Assembly: GCA_022478985.1 (NCBI GenBank)
Contig: JAKSZP010008021.1
Coordinates: 110,417-174,416 of the forward strand
Reading direction: 5' to 3'
Origin: Massospora cicadina
Taxonomy: Eukaryota > Entomophthoromycota > Entomophthoromycetes > Entomophthorales > Entomophthoraceae
Length of the DNA stretch: 64,000 nt
The position numbers and the translations under genes are program-made. How positions within the stretch are numbered: position 1 is the stretch's first letter; each line of letters starts with the position of its first letter. Below are positions 1 through 10,934 of the stretch, one piece after another. Below the pieces are notes generated by a model, which saw only the letters and a list, made by a program, of their open reading frames with translations, did no database searches and had not been told where the DNA came from.

Positions 1-450
1 CTGCCATTAGATAGTTGATAGAAAATAGGATTTAATGAGTAGCATAATAAGGTTGATGATATGACAAGTGGAGTTAAACACTGTTTAAAGCCTTAGGTTT
101 AATATCTTATAATATTACATCTTAGACATCCTTTTATAGCTCATCAACCAGTGGAGCACTAATAGGGCAATTTATTTGTAAATTTTTGGTTGTAAACTTG
201 GTGTTATTATGGGAAATCACTAAGTGATGTATAATATAAGGTTATTAATGGTTTCAGACTTTAGGGCTGATAAAAATTTGCTTAGCAAATTATAAAAAAA
301 ATTTTAGGCCTTAATCCCAAATTAATTCTCGAATAATAAGTATAAACTTATGTTGATAGTTATAATAAATGAGTTGCAATAATTATAATAATCAATAATT
401 TGCGGTTCATAAGTTGAGGTTTCACTGGAACTGGAGAAAATTGCAACAGA
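1..450. repeat. Dispersed repeat R1, left copy (possible LTR)
   Basis: This stretch is recognisably homologous, by eye and in the same orientation, to 10935-11365. Shared landmarks include AGCCTTAGGTTTAATATC, CCAGTGGAGCACTA, a GGTTGT/GTCAACTT-like block and TTCACT(G/T)GAACT(A/G)GAG near the right end. The copies are strongly diverged with many indels. The left copy may start before the window. The two copies enclose two nested retroelements, so they could be LTRs of an older element. No LTR termini or primer-binding site were proven. Confidence 0.6.
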
Positions 451-459
451 AATCCATCA

Positions 460-1485
460 AGCCTTGACTGAGGTGTTCATAATTTTGCCAGTGTTGATTT
501 GTAAAATAAATGGTAATAAAGAAGAAGCTTGAGGCATGTGTGGCTTAGTGGTGCGGCAACTATGGTAGGAAATTCCAAGAGTCTCTGTGTACCTTGCTTA
601 AGATTGGTGCAGACAATGTATGCAGCATCACCTTCAGGTGTGGAAGCTTGAGAAGCAACTTGAGAGGCTGGAGCTAACCAAACTGTGCCAAAGACCTGCA
701 CTAGAGGCACTAATCTGAAATGGGCAGGGAGAGATGCAATGAAATTCCTTCGCCAGTTGAAAATACTTTGTAGAAATAAGTGGGTGGGACCCAAATAAGT
801 CTTTGCTGAGGGTTGAGTCCTTGAGGCATTAAAAAATTTTAAAGAGAAACGTATAGCTGGTAACTGAATTAATTAAAATTTTGGGCAAGGAATCTCAGAA
901 GTTTGGCATGCAGGTATAAGTTGCCTAATTGATGGGGGTGGTAGCTTCATCCATAATGATGAGGTGAGATTGGTGGAGTAGGGCACGCATGAGAAGGCAC
1001 TCAGGACACGCATAGTGGCAAAGCTGGGCAGCAACCATGTTAACTGGTAAAGGCAAACTTTGATCAGATTGTTCATCATGGTAGGAGATTATGTAACATA
1101 TGGAGGTTCGTGACGTTAATGAGTAATTTAAACTTAGATTGAGAGGAGTCAGATTAACAGATCTGAGGTAACCGTCAAAACAGCAAAAGGAAAGCATATT
1201 TGTTGCTTTATCTAGTTGACGTGTGGATAGAGGCAAGGAATATTAATTGTGGCCTCGTTTTAACCAAGAAGGGTGGTTGGGGGTTCACACTTAATTCTTC
1301 TGTTGAGATTTCTAATAAGATGGAAGTGTTCTGCATCTCAGGTAAGGATTAACTAAAATTAGGAGGCGTCAGGTTGGCAGATTCAATTAAAGATAAAAAA
1401 TATAGGGAAAATATTTTTGGTCATTTATTTCATTTGACATGTCAGTGAAGGCGAGATAATTTGGTTTTGACCTTATATGAATTAG
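460..1485 (-). pseudogene. Decayed minus-strand coding remnants, unrecognised
   Basis: Minus-strand open stretches at 477-794 and 873-1236 are better than expected for background AT-rich DNA, but each is short and the frames do not join. I do not recognise a domain. Inside the region, about 1080-1265 and 1290-1475 look like two diverged copies of one unit: each has a (G/A)GAGG(A/C)GTCAG core followed by a TTTGAC/TTGACGTG block and a GTTTTGACC or GTTTTAACC end. The region lies between R1-left and the ORF1-only retroposon at 1502, so it may be the internal part of an old LTR element. Function is unknown. Confidence 0.25.
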
Positions 1486-1501
1486 AGATGGGAGCTTGGC
1501 G
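1486..1501. repeat. Target-site duplication, left, of retroposon B1
   Basis: AGATGGGAGCTTGGCG here matches AGATGGTAGCTGGGCG at 3395-3410 at 14 of 16 positions. The copies sit exactly at the two ends of the 1.9 kb element. Confidence 0.75.
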
Positions 1502-3394
1502 ATCTCTCTTTTGCTTCAATAACTAAATCAAAGCATAATTCGGATTTTATCTAAAAAATACAAAAATGACCACTCAATTGAGCCAAAGCTTACCAATGTT
1601 GATGCTATCAACGCCTGCTGCCCAGGCTTGGAGTAGTGGTGCGCCGCCATCTGGCATCTTTTGGCAACTGGTAAAACATGCCCAGGATGGCTCAGCTAGC
1701 CCCCCTAATGCTACTGGGCGTTATGTCCCCCCTCAGGTCTTGGCCCATCATCTTTCAAGTTCCCAGGCAATGCTCTGGAGCCCTTTGGTGCTCCCATGGA
1801 GAATTTGCGCTTTGGCCTCTGGGTCAAATATGGGAACCTTTTCCCATATGCAAGCACAGCTATCATCGAGATGACCACAGTGGTGTTTGAAACCACTGGC
1901 TTCATTGATTTCCACCCCTTTAAGGGGTATTTTGACCTCGTTTTCTGTTCCAAAGCTGATGCATATTCAGCATCTAAGCTGCAATTGATTTATAAAAAGT
2001 CCCTCTCCCAACCGTTTAAACCTGACTCCCAGATGAGGCCTTTTTGGTGATCCAGTTCACCAAATTGCCTTCCTACCTTTCCCCCTAATGCCTCCACCAC
2101 GAGCACACAGAGGGTTTGCCATTTACGGTGCAGACCCCATGTTGCAATTTTTGGTTTTAAATGGAGAAGATCATTTTGCAGGGCCATGCACCTTTACAAC
2201 AACAACCCCCATTTCATTGCGACACTAATCTTGTGATTCCCCTTGCACAGTGATCAGATCCACCCTTGATCACCCATTCTGGGCGCATGTCAAGAATGGC
2301 TGCACCAACCCCCTTGTGCTTTAAGCTTGATCACTCAAAGCGCAAGTGCCCTATGGCTTCTGCCTCCACCACTTCTGCCACTTCTCCCAACAGCTTCAGG
2401 TCAGAAGCCAGTTTGGCTCAATTTTTTGAATGGGGCTCAATCCTCCTGCCCCCAACCTTGGTGAATTCTGGCACCACTTTTAAGATAGCAGCCAATCAAA
2501 ATCAAAAAATTCTAACAATTTGACCAGATAGTGAAATCCTGAGATGATGGCTGACACAATTATAGCTTAGCTGCCATGGTCAATGGTATATGGACAATCA
2601 GCTTCTGTCACTGCCCCAATTCTGGTAGCTGGCCCAGTGCTGGCTGAATCCAATCCATTCGAGGCTCTTAAATGGATTGATGAGGTTGAACGGCTGTACC
2701 ATATAAAGCTGGATTTTGCTTTGGGAGAGTTTTCGTTGATCAACCCAATTAGCAGCCCCACAATTTTTACTTTAAAAACAGTTTCCCAATTTTATAAAAA
2801 TATTAATAAAATGCCAGTTGAAGCTGCTGCAGCTCCTGCCAACACACTCCTCTGACAACAACTCCATGGGGCGATGGAACCCCTTGTTGAGGGTATTCCC
2901 ATCCAAAATTTCCTTCATGAATTTTGATGAGGATGCAAAAGAAAAAATGAGGAGCTTGATTTTGGTGTGAGCAGCACTTGCATTGATGCAGCAAAAGCTT
3001 TTCTTTAACCCTGCTTATACAGAAACCTGCCAGTGCATCAAGTCTTTTACTTGTGTGCTGGCTCTTATCACTTTCGCTGAGCATCAACTTGCTAAATAGT
3101 TGAGGCAATGGACACCGCTGGCCTGATAAACGAAGAAAACCTACAACTACACCTCGTTATACCCCATGTCACTGATGCTCCCACCCTAGTGCTGTCCACC
3201 ATGGTCCGCCAGCTAAAGCGGGCGCTGGACAAAAGGTTCCCTTAAGCTTCCTCGCTGTCTGGTATGACTTCTTAGGCTGTTAGCTGAGGTGCCATATAAG
3301 AAAAATATTTCTAATAATCCTTTTGTTTGGACCATTTGCAAATAAAGATGCGTGGCGGCTCCCCTTTTGGGTTGAGCACCACAAGTGCTAAAAA
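1502..3394 (+). mobile_element. ORF1-only non-LTR retroposon B1 (tail A type), decayed
   Basis: This 1893 bp element carries a degraded single ORF and no endonuclease or reverse transcriptase. In order, the broken frames show a Pro/Ala-rich N-terminal part (from ATG 1566), an RRM-like segment (GFIDFHPFKGYFD motif near 1895-1935), and a CCHC-type zinc knuckle (PLCFKLDHSKRKC, about 2311-2352; the first Cys is upstream in CTNPLC). A Pro-rich middle follows, then a C-terminal segment resembling VRQLKRALDK near 3210-3235. The 3' end (CCCCTTTTGGGTTGAGCACC, then AAGTGCTAAAAAAG) resembles the LINE-A tail. It is homologous along its length to the copy at 50716-52616. The imperfect 14/16 TSD and the many stops indicate an old insertion. 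Confidence 0.72.
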
Positions 3395-3410
3395 AGATGG
3401 TAGCTGGGCG
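3395..3410. repeat. Target-site duplication, right, of retroposon B1
   Basis: AGATGGTAGCTGGGCG directly follows the A-rich tail end and pairs with 1486-1501. Confidence 0.75.
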
Positions 3411-3732
3411 GTTTATAAATAATTATTTCACCAGGATCAATCATTTCAGAGTTGAAAGATAAGTCATACAAGTAGCAAATGGAAGGTAGTTTAGCTGCTT
3501 GGGATGACCAATGCATCAAGGTAACAAATTCAGAGCACAGCTTTATTTAATTTTAGAAAGCTGGCTAGGTGGCAACTCCTTAAACCCTTTATGCTTTAGG
3601 GCTGACAGGTTAAAGAATTTCAATTTTGGTGTGTTAAAGAAATCTAAAATATTAGTAAAAAATAAAACCAAAAATAAAATATTTAGGGATATATAAATTT
3701 ACAAAAAAGTGAAAAAAGTTTTGATGACTATA
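3411..3732. other. AT-rich spacer, no gene seen
   Basis: The only open frame (3511-3696 +) is short, becomes A/K-rich and has no recognisable motif. I see nothing else. Confidence 0.4.
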
Positions 3733-3773
3733 AGATTGGTGTATCCCCCTTAAGGTTGGGACCACCTAGTGCT
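3733..3773 (+). mobile_element. Very short LINE-A tail fragment
   Basis: CCCCCTTAAGGTTGGGACCA and then CCTAGTGCTAAAAAGG match the terminal ~35 bases of LINE-A (GGGTTGGGACCATCTAGT, CTAAAAAA) with a few changes. No LINE body precedes it. The flanks (AAGTTTTGATGACTATAAGA before, AAGGTTTTGAGGCTCCAATT after) look loosely alike, so a diverged TSD is possible. It is a severely 5'-truncated insertion or an orphan tail. Confidence 0.5.
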
Positions 3774-3817
3774 AAAAAGGTTTTGAGGCTCCAATTTTGG
3801 TGACAGAGCAGTGAAGT

Positions 3818-4082
3818 GCTTCGGCATGGGGAGACAGTGAAGGCGCTGAGGAATATGGGTTGGCTGTTCTGATATCGTCATTAAAACAGCCATTAGTTTT
3901 TTCATGGTGAAACAGAGAGGGTGCTGAGGATTTCAGATTAGCTGTACAATTTTATTGTCAGAACATCCAGAAACTTTGGTGAGGGAAAACAGAGAAAGCG
4001 ATCAGTATTTAATGTTATATTTTCCAATTTCATTGTTTGAACGGTGAGAAGTTTTGGCATTGGGAAAGTAAGGAGTCAAGGA
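3818..4082. repeat. ~78-bp tandem repeat, about 3.3 units
   Basis: Units begin near 3819, 3900, 3978 and 4057 (partial). Each has a GGCATGGGGA / TCATGGTGAAACAGAGA / GGTGAGGGAAAACAGAGA start and ends in a (C/A)AG(A/C)A(A/G)CTTT-like run. Units are roughly 60-70% alike by eye. The unit length is a multiple of three (26 codons), and the minus-strand translation repeats a FPxPK(F/L)Lxx(L/Q)T(I/M)KL-like pattern, so a coding origin is possible. Confidence 0.55.
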
Positions 4083-4097
4083 GGCATTTAGGTGGAC

Positions 4098-4410
4098 TTA
4101 TGTTAATGTATGGTCTTCTTGTTTCAACCACTCTTTGAATATGTCAACAGCCTTGTAGGAGGTTTCATATATATGTTCATATTGGTCAGTATCATCATCT
4201 GGAGTATATCTTCTTCTATAATGAATTCTTCAACACTGATGGTATAGCTAGTAGGATATTCAGTAGAGTCCCTAGTCGCAGAAGTCCTATTCCAAAATTC
4301 ATCTTCCAGGAGTCAAAGTGGGCAACAATCATTGAGCTGGTCTAGAAATTCACTCAGGATCATTTTCTTAAAACTAAACACACTACATCCTGTAGTGAGC
4401 ACCATGTGTA
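4098..4410 (-). pseudogene. Possible minus-strand exon or pseudogene fragment
   Basis: Read on the minus strand, the last part (about 4235 down to a TAA at 4098-4100) gives an acidic, host-like stretch containing DDDTDQYEHIYETSYK. A different frame upstream (ATG at 4410) is open for 91 codons except for one TGA. The frame change between the two could be an intron or a frameshift. I do not recognise the protein. It lies beside the 78-bp tandem repeats, whose own unit is 26 codons. Weak evidence only. Confidence 0.25.
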
Positions 4411-4728
4411 ATGTGTAAGTAAAGCACACTTTGCATAAGCTATAGTTTCTCCTTGGTACTCCTATAATTTTGATTGTATTATCCTCTGTCTCCTGACAGG
4501 GTCAAATATAAAGGATATTGTACAGAAAGAGATACTTTAATCAGATTATACAGTTCCTGGTATGGTGAAATTCTACTCTTGGAACAATGACTTCTACTAA
4601 ATAAAAATAAATAGGGAGTAAAATTATTTTACAATTAAAAAGGTCAGTACTATTTAAAGTACTAGGGGAGAAATCAAGATGGTGATGAGGGATAGATGCA
4701 TACCACGTGTGAAAGACAAATTAGATTC

Positions 4729-4744
4729 AGAAATGTTAAAGGGG
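4729..4744. repeat. Target-site duplication, left, of LINE-A1
   Basis: AGAAATGTTAAAGGGG is repeated exactly at 10818-10833, directly flanking the element. Confidence 0.9.
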
Positions 4745-4839
4745 GGAATACTCTTTCTGCTAAGCATCACTTTTCGAAAAATCAATTCAGCCTTAAAATT
4801 TAGCTCCACTAAAGAGATTTACAAAAATTATTAGCAAAT

Positions 4840-7286
4840 ATGCCAGGAAACCCCGCAAAAGAACCCGCGAGCTTGGCCAAATGATCCAGCACCACCCCCA
4901 AACGAAGCAACCCCCAGTTACCCACCTCAGGGTCAACCAGAATCATCCGCTCTCAAGCAGTGGCCGTGAAAGCAGGCACCACCCCCCAACCTGGAGCTAC
5001 TTCAACTAGCGCCAGTTCACCTGATCGCACTTCTGCAACCTGCACGCCCAACAGCTCTGCGTGCGCTACCTTCCACCAACCCGCTGGGCCCCCTCTAACC
5101 AAGGAGGCCATCACCCACGCTGTTTTAATGGCGTCTGCTCGGTTGAATGCAACCCAGCCCATCCAGGCATTCACTTCCCTCATTGTGTCAGCTAATTCAG
5201 CCCCATCTATTATTGCTGACGCCATGTTTCTGGCTCCCCCCCATGAGGGGCGATACCCAGCTACCAGGCCCCCAAACCCTCTGATGTAAGGTTGGATTAG
5301 CCGCACATTCTGGTTCACTAAGAACCAAATTAGGACAATCTACTCTTTTTCAATGGGGATTCAACTGATTCAGATTTCAGAACTTCACACCAGTTCCAAT
5401 CTCACCCGTCCTATTTAAACCCCATAAACGGCACTTCTCAAGTTGGCACTTTATCTCCATATGCTGAAAATGACCAATTCACCAATCAGCCAGTGAGTTT
5501 TGCCCACGAAATCACAGCAAATACTCGGGCTGAATTTACCCAAATAGATTGGGATGGTGATGAAACATCGCCCTCCTCCCAATTGGCTGGAGTTAATTCC
5601 AATCTGGATGGTCCTGCCCAATTTAGTGAGGCCCAACAATCCGCCTCTCAATTCAATATGAAGCCAGCAACTTCTGGAACATTCCAGCAACAGGGGAACT
5701 CCGCAAACTTGTTTAAACCACCAGCTCATATTCAACCCGTGATTGCAGCCCAAAGTAAACACAAACGTACCAAAGGAGCCACTGGGGCGTGGCAAAAACC
5801 TCTGGCACCAACGCTACCCAAAGCTGATCCCCGTGAAGTGGCGTTTATTGCTGATGTTAAGAAGAAATGGGCTGAAACTAGAGCGCAAAAAGCTCTACCT
5901 CGCTCAACCCTCTCCCACACTATTCGCCTTTATTATGGGCATAACCCTGTTGAATTCTATATGGAGGATTACTTCTCATATTTTGCAAAGATCGCGGAGA
6001 CATTCCCAATTAACACCACTATCCATGAATCAGTGGAGGGCCACTACATCGATGTGGACTTCACTGAAGCTGCCCTTGCTGACCATACTGCCACCCTCCA
6101 GGTCATTATTCCGCGTGGATCTCTTTACATCTCCCGCACATGCTCTCACCTGGAGATAATTTCATGGGTTACTTTTTCCAACCTACCAACGACTGTTGAT
6201 CCGGAGTCTCTTAAACTGGCGCTCCATCATGGTTTAATGGAGTTTAGGTCTGTTCTTTCAGTGGACTTTAGCGTCCCCTCTTACTATGCTCCCACTCAAA
6301 GAGCTCGCACTGCTAGGGCGTCGTTCATCCCCTCCCCCACTGTAACCCGCAACATTGAGGTGATTCCTCGTGTGGCGGTAGTTGGGGCATGCCCTGAGAT
6401 CTTTTTTGTCGACCCTGATCAGGCGCGCCCCCGGTGTTCATGGAGTAACGCCCTTGAACACCTGTATAGTGGCTGCACAGCTCGAAAACAGGCCTCTTAG
6501 CCACCACCCAGGGGCCTAAACCAGGCCAAAAACGATCCCACGTGGCCGCAGCAGCAATTCCACAACCCACACAATGGGTTCCCGTTCAAGACCTATCCCC
6601 TGAGGCCTTACGCCTAGCAGTTGAAACAGCTAACCCCACTATTGATGCGGGATACCTTCGCGCTCATGCCCCCCTTCCAGTGGGCCCCCCCAATCTCCCA
6701 CAGTCAACTCCCTCTCTCACCAAGCGCAAGGCATCTCCCACAGGGCGCCCCTCGTCAGCCACCCCCACTCAGGGCTCCGCGGCACCCCCACCAACCCCCA
6801 CCAGTGATTTATTCGCATCAACTCTCAGCTCCCAATGGAGCTATGCCCACCAGCATGGACTGGCAACCCGCGGCCTGCGGTAGAAGTGCCACCTCAAAAA
6901 GTCCTACCCCAACCCTACATTCCATTTCGCGCGGCTCCTTTGCAGTGTTGGAGGAAGTGAATATGGACTCAGACTCATCAAATGGGGACACCGCGGAGGT
7001 CGCCATTGAGCACCCTCAGGTCCTTCCCCTGTAATGGAGTGGGGCAGCATCCTAGGCTGACTTACTGGGTCCTCCGCCCCCCCACCCTCTCCTTCCCCTC
7101 AGAACCCTCAACGCTCCTCACGGATTGCAGCTAATAGTCAAGCTAAAGGACTCAAAACTAGCCACCTCACAGCAGCAGGTTTAAGCGCTGGCAACCCCCC
7201 AGGACATGGAGGGGAACAGCTATGAGTCCCCACAGCAGCACCCTGGCCCTGAAATCCATCAACGCGAATGGGTTGCAGGACTTTAA
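4840..7286 (+). pseudogene. LINE-A1 ORF1 (RNA-binding gag-like protein), broken
   Basis: The ancestral start is ATG 4840, by comparison with ATG 56206 in LINE-A2. A TGA at 4882-4884 stands where the other copy has CGA, and more frame changes follow. The longest intact piece is 5493-6500. It holds an RRM-like region (GHYIDVDFTEAALADHTATL, then WVTFSNLPTTVDPESLKLAL) and ends in a zinc-knuckle region (CSWSNALEHLYSGC). The second Cys and the conserved Gly are mutated here; the other copy has CSWCNALGHLYSGC. A Pro/Ser/Thr-rich C-terminal domain follows in shifted frames to the stop at 7284-7286. The family role is to bind the element RNA in the RNP; this copy should not make a full protein. Confidence 0.85.
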
Positions 7287-10200
7287 GCGGAGAGTCCGCC
7301 TCCTCCGCAACTTCAGGTCAGCACAAATTGACATCGCTGCTGTCCAGGAGCCCCATATCCTCCCCCACGAACAATCTTCATGGAATGAACAGTTTAGAGG
7401 CAGCTCCTTCTGGACAAACCATGCCGCCCTTATTGTTTTAAATCCCCGGGTTAAAACCCATTCTTTTTCACAATATCTAGGTGGCCGCCTCATACTGGCC
7501 AAACTCATTACTCCTGACTTCTCTTTCTTCGCTGCAAGCATCTACCTGCCTAATGCAGGTCAGGAGCAAAACCAGCTCTTGGAAGAGCTCGTCCAACTCA
7601 ATCTCCCACGGAATACAGTCCTCTTGGGAGATTCTAACACAACCATAAGTCGCGTCTGTGACTCTTACCCCCCTGCAGCAAAGGAACGCCCTGGATCAAG
7701 TCGCCTCCAGGATTTCCTTCGCCTGAGTGGCTTTATGGATGCGCTTCCACCCTCCGCGTCTGGCCTAGGTTGCATGACTAGGATCCAGTATGATGGAGGA
7801 GCTTTCCAGTCAGCGTCACGCATAGATATGGCACTGATTGTCCCCCTGCTAATTGGCCGCGTCTCCTCTCCCATCTCTCGTGACAACCATCTGAGTGATC
7901 ACAGGTCACTCACCGTTGTCCTCACCACCACGCTTAGACTGTCGCGTAGGTTCTGGCTTAGGGTTGCCCCAGCTCTTCTCAACAACCCCTTCACTAAGGA
8001 GAAGCTGTCTATGACCATCTGGGAGACTCTCACCTCCCCCCACCCCACCTGCTTGACCACAAGGCTTGATGGGCGGTGACCAATGAGGGCATTACGCGCT
8101 TTGCTTACAACTGTGCCAAAGCCCAGATGACCGCAGCTCGCGCCAGAGTCAAAAGGGCGGAAGCCAGAATCAGACATCTGGAGCGAAACTGCCAGCCTTC
8201 GCCCTCTCCCAGTTGGTTGGAAGACTGGGAAGCGGCGCAGGAAGCACTCCACGTGGAGCTCACACTGCAGGAAGAACGGGCAGCAAACTTTATAACATCT
8301 CGTTACTATGCTCAATGGGAATGCCCCACCCGCTTCTTCTTTCAGAAACAGAAAGCCCAGTCAACAGCGCAGGATATTACTGCACTGAAAATTGGCACTA
8401 CAACCACTTCGGATAAGGAGGAAATCACGCAGGAACTAAGCCGCTTCTACTCCAGCCTCTTCCATGCCACCCAGGTGGACCCGTCGGACATCCAAGACTT
8501 CCTGTGGCGGGCTCCAGAGCCACCCATTGACCCACGGGCTGATGAGGCTCTACTGGCGCCTATTTCCATCCAGGAGGTGATGGAAACCCTTCTGAAATCC
8601 CCACGGCTTAAAGCCCCAGGCCCAGATGGAATACCCTTCGAGGTGTACCTTCTGGAACCTGCGGTGATAGCCAGAGCCCTCCGCGACCTCTTCGCTGCAC
8701 TCTTGGTGAATGGCGAGGTCCTCCCCAACTCCAGAGGCTCAATCACGACCCTGATTCACAAGAAGTCAGACCGTGAGAACCTGGCGAACTGGCACCCCAT
8801 AGCATTGACCAACACAGACCACAAGCTCTTCGCGAAGCTTCTGGACAACTGCATCACCAAATGGGTGTCACCTCGCCTCTCCCCATCCCAGCACGGTTTT
8901 ATTCCGGGGAGGTCTTTATGGGACAACTATAATGAACTTCACGTGACTTTGACTGCTAACTCTCGTAAGGCGAATGGCTTTGTGGCTCTCCTGGATATGG
9001 AGAAAGCATATGATCGGGTGGCCTGGAAGTATATTGATGCTTCCCTGGCCTGCTTCCATCTCCCCCCGCAGCTAGGCGCTGGATATCAGCGCTCTATGAC
9101 CAGCTCCACACCAGAGTCCTGGCGCCAATGGGTTTTACAGTGGCAGTACCAGTTGGACAAGGTCTTCAGCAAGGGGACCCCCTGAGCCCTATCCTTTTTA
9201 ACATCACCCTCGACCCCCTCTTGGCCTCCTTACAGGACAAGCTAACAGGGATTCTGGTCCCAGGTAAAGCCCCCACCCGCACCATGGCATTTGCAGATGA
9301 CACCGCCATTGCATTTGGCTGCCCTGGGATGTTGCCCTCGTTGCTGTGACCATTGAGAGGTGCACCAAGGCGTCCAACGCCATGGTCAACACCTCCAAGA
9401 CAACAGTTGTACAGGTCGGCTCCCCCACCTTCCCCCCACCATTTGGTATTGAACCTGTGCGTGGTATCTTCCGTCACCTGGGCGTTCTCACCAACCAACA
9501 AGGAGTTGCGCTAAAAGACAATGAGGACTTGCTCCTCGCAGCAGTTAACTCCAGGATTGCTAGCTGGAACTGGTGGCACATCACCCCCAGGGTCAAGCTC
9601 TGATGGCCAATGTGTTCCTCCTCTCCAAAGTCTGGTTCCTAACGCACGTCTGCCCATTCACAGATGCCTTTTATACGCGGCTCAATGTACTCCTCCACTG
9701 TTGGATCTGGGGCTCAAACCATCCACCAATGGCCCTCTCAACCATTGCCCAACCCTGCAATGAAGGGGACCTAGGGCTTCTGGACACGCGATCCCACGCC
9801 ACCACAATCTTCCTGAAGTTCCTATGGCTGATTGTCTGCTGGGACGCGACCCCCATGCCCCAATGGGCGCCCGCCCTCCTCCAGTCAGTGTCAGCAGCTC
9901 TGAATCTTCCTAGAGCATCTCTGACCTCATTAGGGAAGTGGCTCACAAACCACCCAGTCCATCGCCTGAAACCATCCTCATCCCCTTACTGGAACCAGGC
10001 TCTCCTTTCCCTGAAACGAGTAGGCGCGCGGATCCACCATGCCTTCCCATACAGAAGGGAAGGCCCTGGCCTCAGCCCCCGTCGCCATGCAATTGTGCAC
10101 AATGGACAAGTTGTCACAACTCGCCTCAACCCCCAAGATCGTCCTCCCATCCGCCCAAGATTCCTTGAGCTCCTCCCTCCCTCCATGAGATTTGACCTTA

Positions 10201-10771
10201 AGGAATTGTGGAAGGACGTCTATCACCCCATCCTGTCAGCAAAGGTGTCCAACACCTTATGGAAGGTGCTCCACTGTTCATACAGGACAGGGGACCGGAC
10301 TGGCCCTACCTTCCAGCACCAAAGCTGCCCCCGCTGTGCGGAGCCTATTGACTCCCATCTCATCATTTTTTCACCTGTCCAGGTGTCGCCGCATTTTGGC
10401 CAAAGGCCCGCGCGCTCCTCCATGCTCAGCCCTGGTCTGGACACCCTGTGCAAGACCTCATGTTTGAGCAGACGTTGCCTGGTTGCCACCAACCCCTCCA
10501 TGTCCTCGCCTATGCCACAGCCATCTGGACCATCCATAACTCCTTCCTTTGTGCTGCCTTTGACCAGCAGGTGTGGACCCTTCCACACATGATCACCCAC
10601 TTTCAGGTACACTTTGAGATGGCCCTAAAGGTCTGCACTATGTCGACAACCCTCCCCCGCTCAGTTGTCACTGCAGCACGGCTCTGGCGTGCAAACCCCC
10701 TCCCTTTCTCAATGCCTCCTCCCTCCCTTCCCTCGCCTCAGGCTCTTAGAAGCCCAGGCGTAATTAAATAA
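7222..10771 (+). pseudogene. LINE-A1 ORF2 (endonuclease-reverse transcriptase), broken
   Basis: The first 285 codons (7222-8079) form an open APE-type endonuclease: SINANG, AAVQEPH (catalytic Glu), LLGDSN (GDxN), RIDMAL and SDHRSL. A one-base shift at about 8076 then moves to the RT frame (8076-9185). RT shows KAPGPDGIPFE, LIHKKSDRENLANW, QHGFIPGRS, LLDMEKAYDRVAW and, after another shift, QGDPLSPILFN (about 9170) and FADDTAIAF (about 9290). The C-terminal part contains a CPRCAEPIDSH zinc-binding remnant near 10330. I see no RNase H domain. The stop of the last frame is at 10769-10771. It is inactive because of several frameshifts. Confidence 0.9.
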
Positions 10772-10818
10772 ACATTGATGAATCCCCCCTTGGGTTGGGA
10801 CCATCTAGTACTAAAAAA

Positions 10819-10934
10819 GAAATGTTAAAGGGGATGGCATAGTCCAGGTCCAGAGTTGGAGTAGATCAGGAATCCTCATTGAGGGATGAACTGAGATCAA
10901 TATTGGTAGCAAAGTTTAAGTGGTTTCCATTATA
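10819..10934. other. LINE-A1 right TSD and short unassigned spacer
   Basis: The right TSD copy is 10818-10833 and exactly repeats 4729-4744. The remaining ~100 bases up to R1-right show no gene or motif. Confidence 0.6.

Larger units (their letters stand above)
4745..10818 (+). mobile_element. LINE-A1, full-length APE-type non-LTR retrotransposon
   Basis: This ~6.07 kb element is bounded by a perfect 16-bp TSD. It has a short 5' leader, ORF1 (from ATG 4840), ORF2 (from ATG 7222) and a short 3' UTR ending in AATAAACATTGATGAATCC, then CCCCTTGGGTTGGGACCATC and TAGTACTAAAAAA. ORF1 and ORF2 overlap by 65 nt in different frames. The second copy at 56111-62169 is nearly colinear and very similar. 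It is GC-rich relative to its flanks. Both ORFs carry stops and frameshifts, so this copy looks inactive although the insertion is young. It resembles the fungal Tad-like group in layout, but I could not place the clade. Confidence 0.93.

Noticed and set aside
4953..5318. Minus-strand 121-codon ORF
   Set aside because: It is a shadow of LINE-A1 ORF1; the corresponding reading in LINE-A2 is not maintained.
9978..10612. Overlapping minus-strand ORFs (82, 66 and 129 codons)
   Set aside because: They are antisense shadows of LINE-A1 ORF2, as are the similar ones at 61020-61887.
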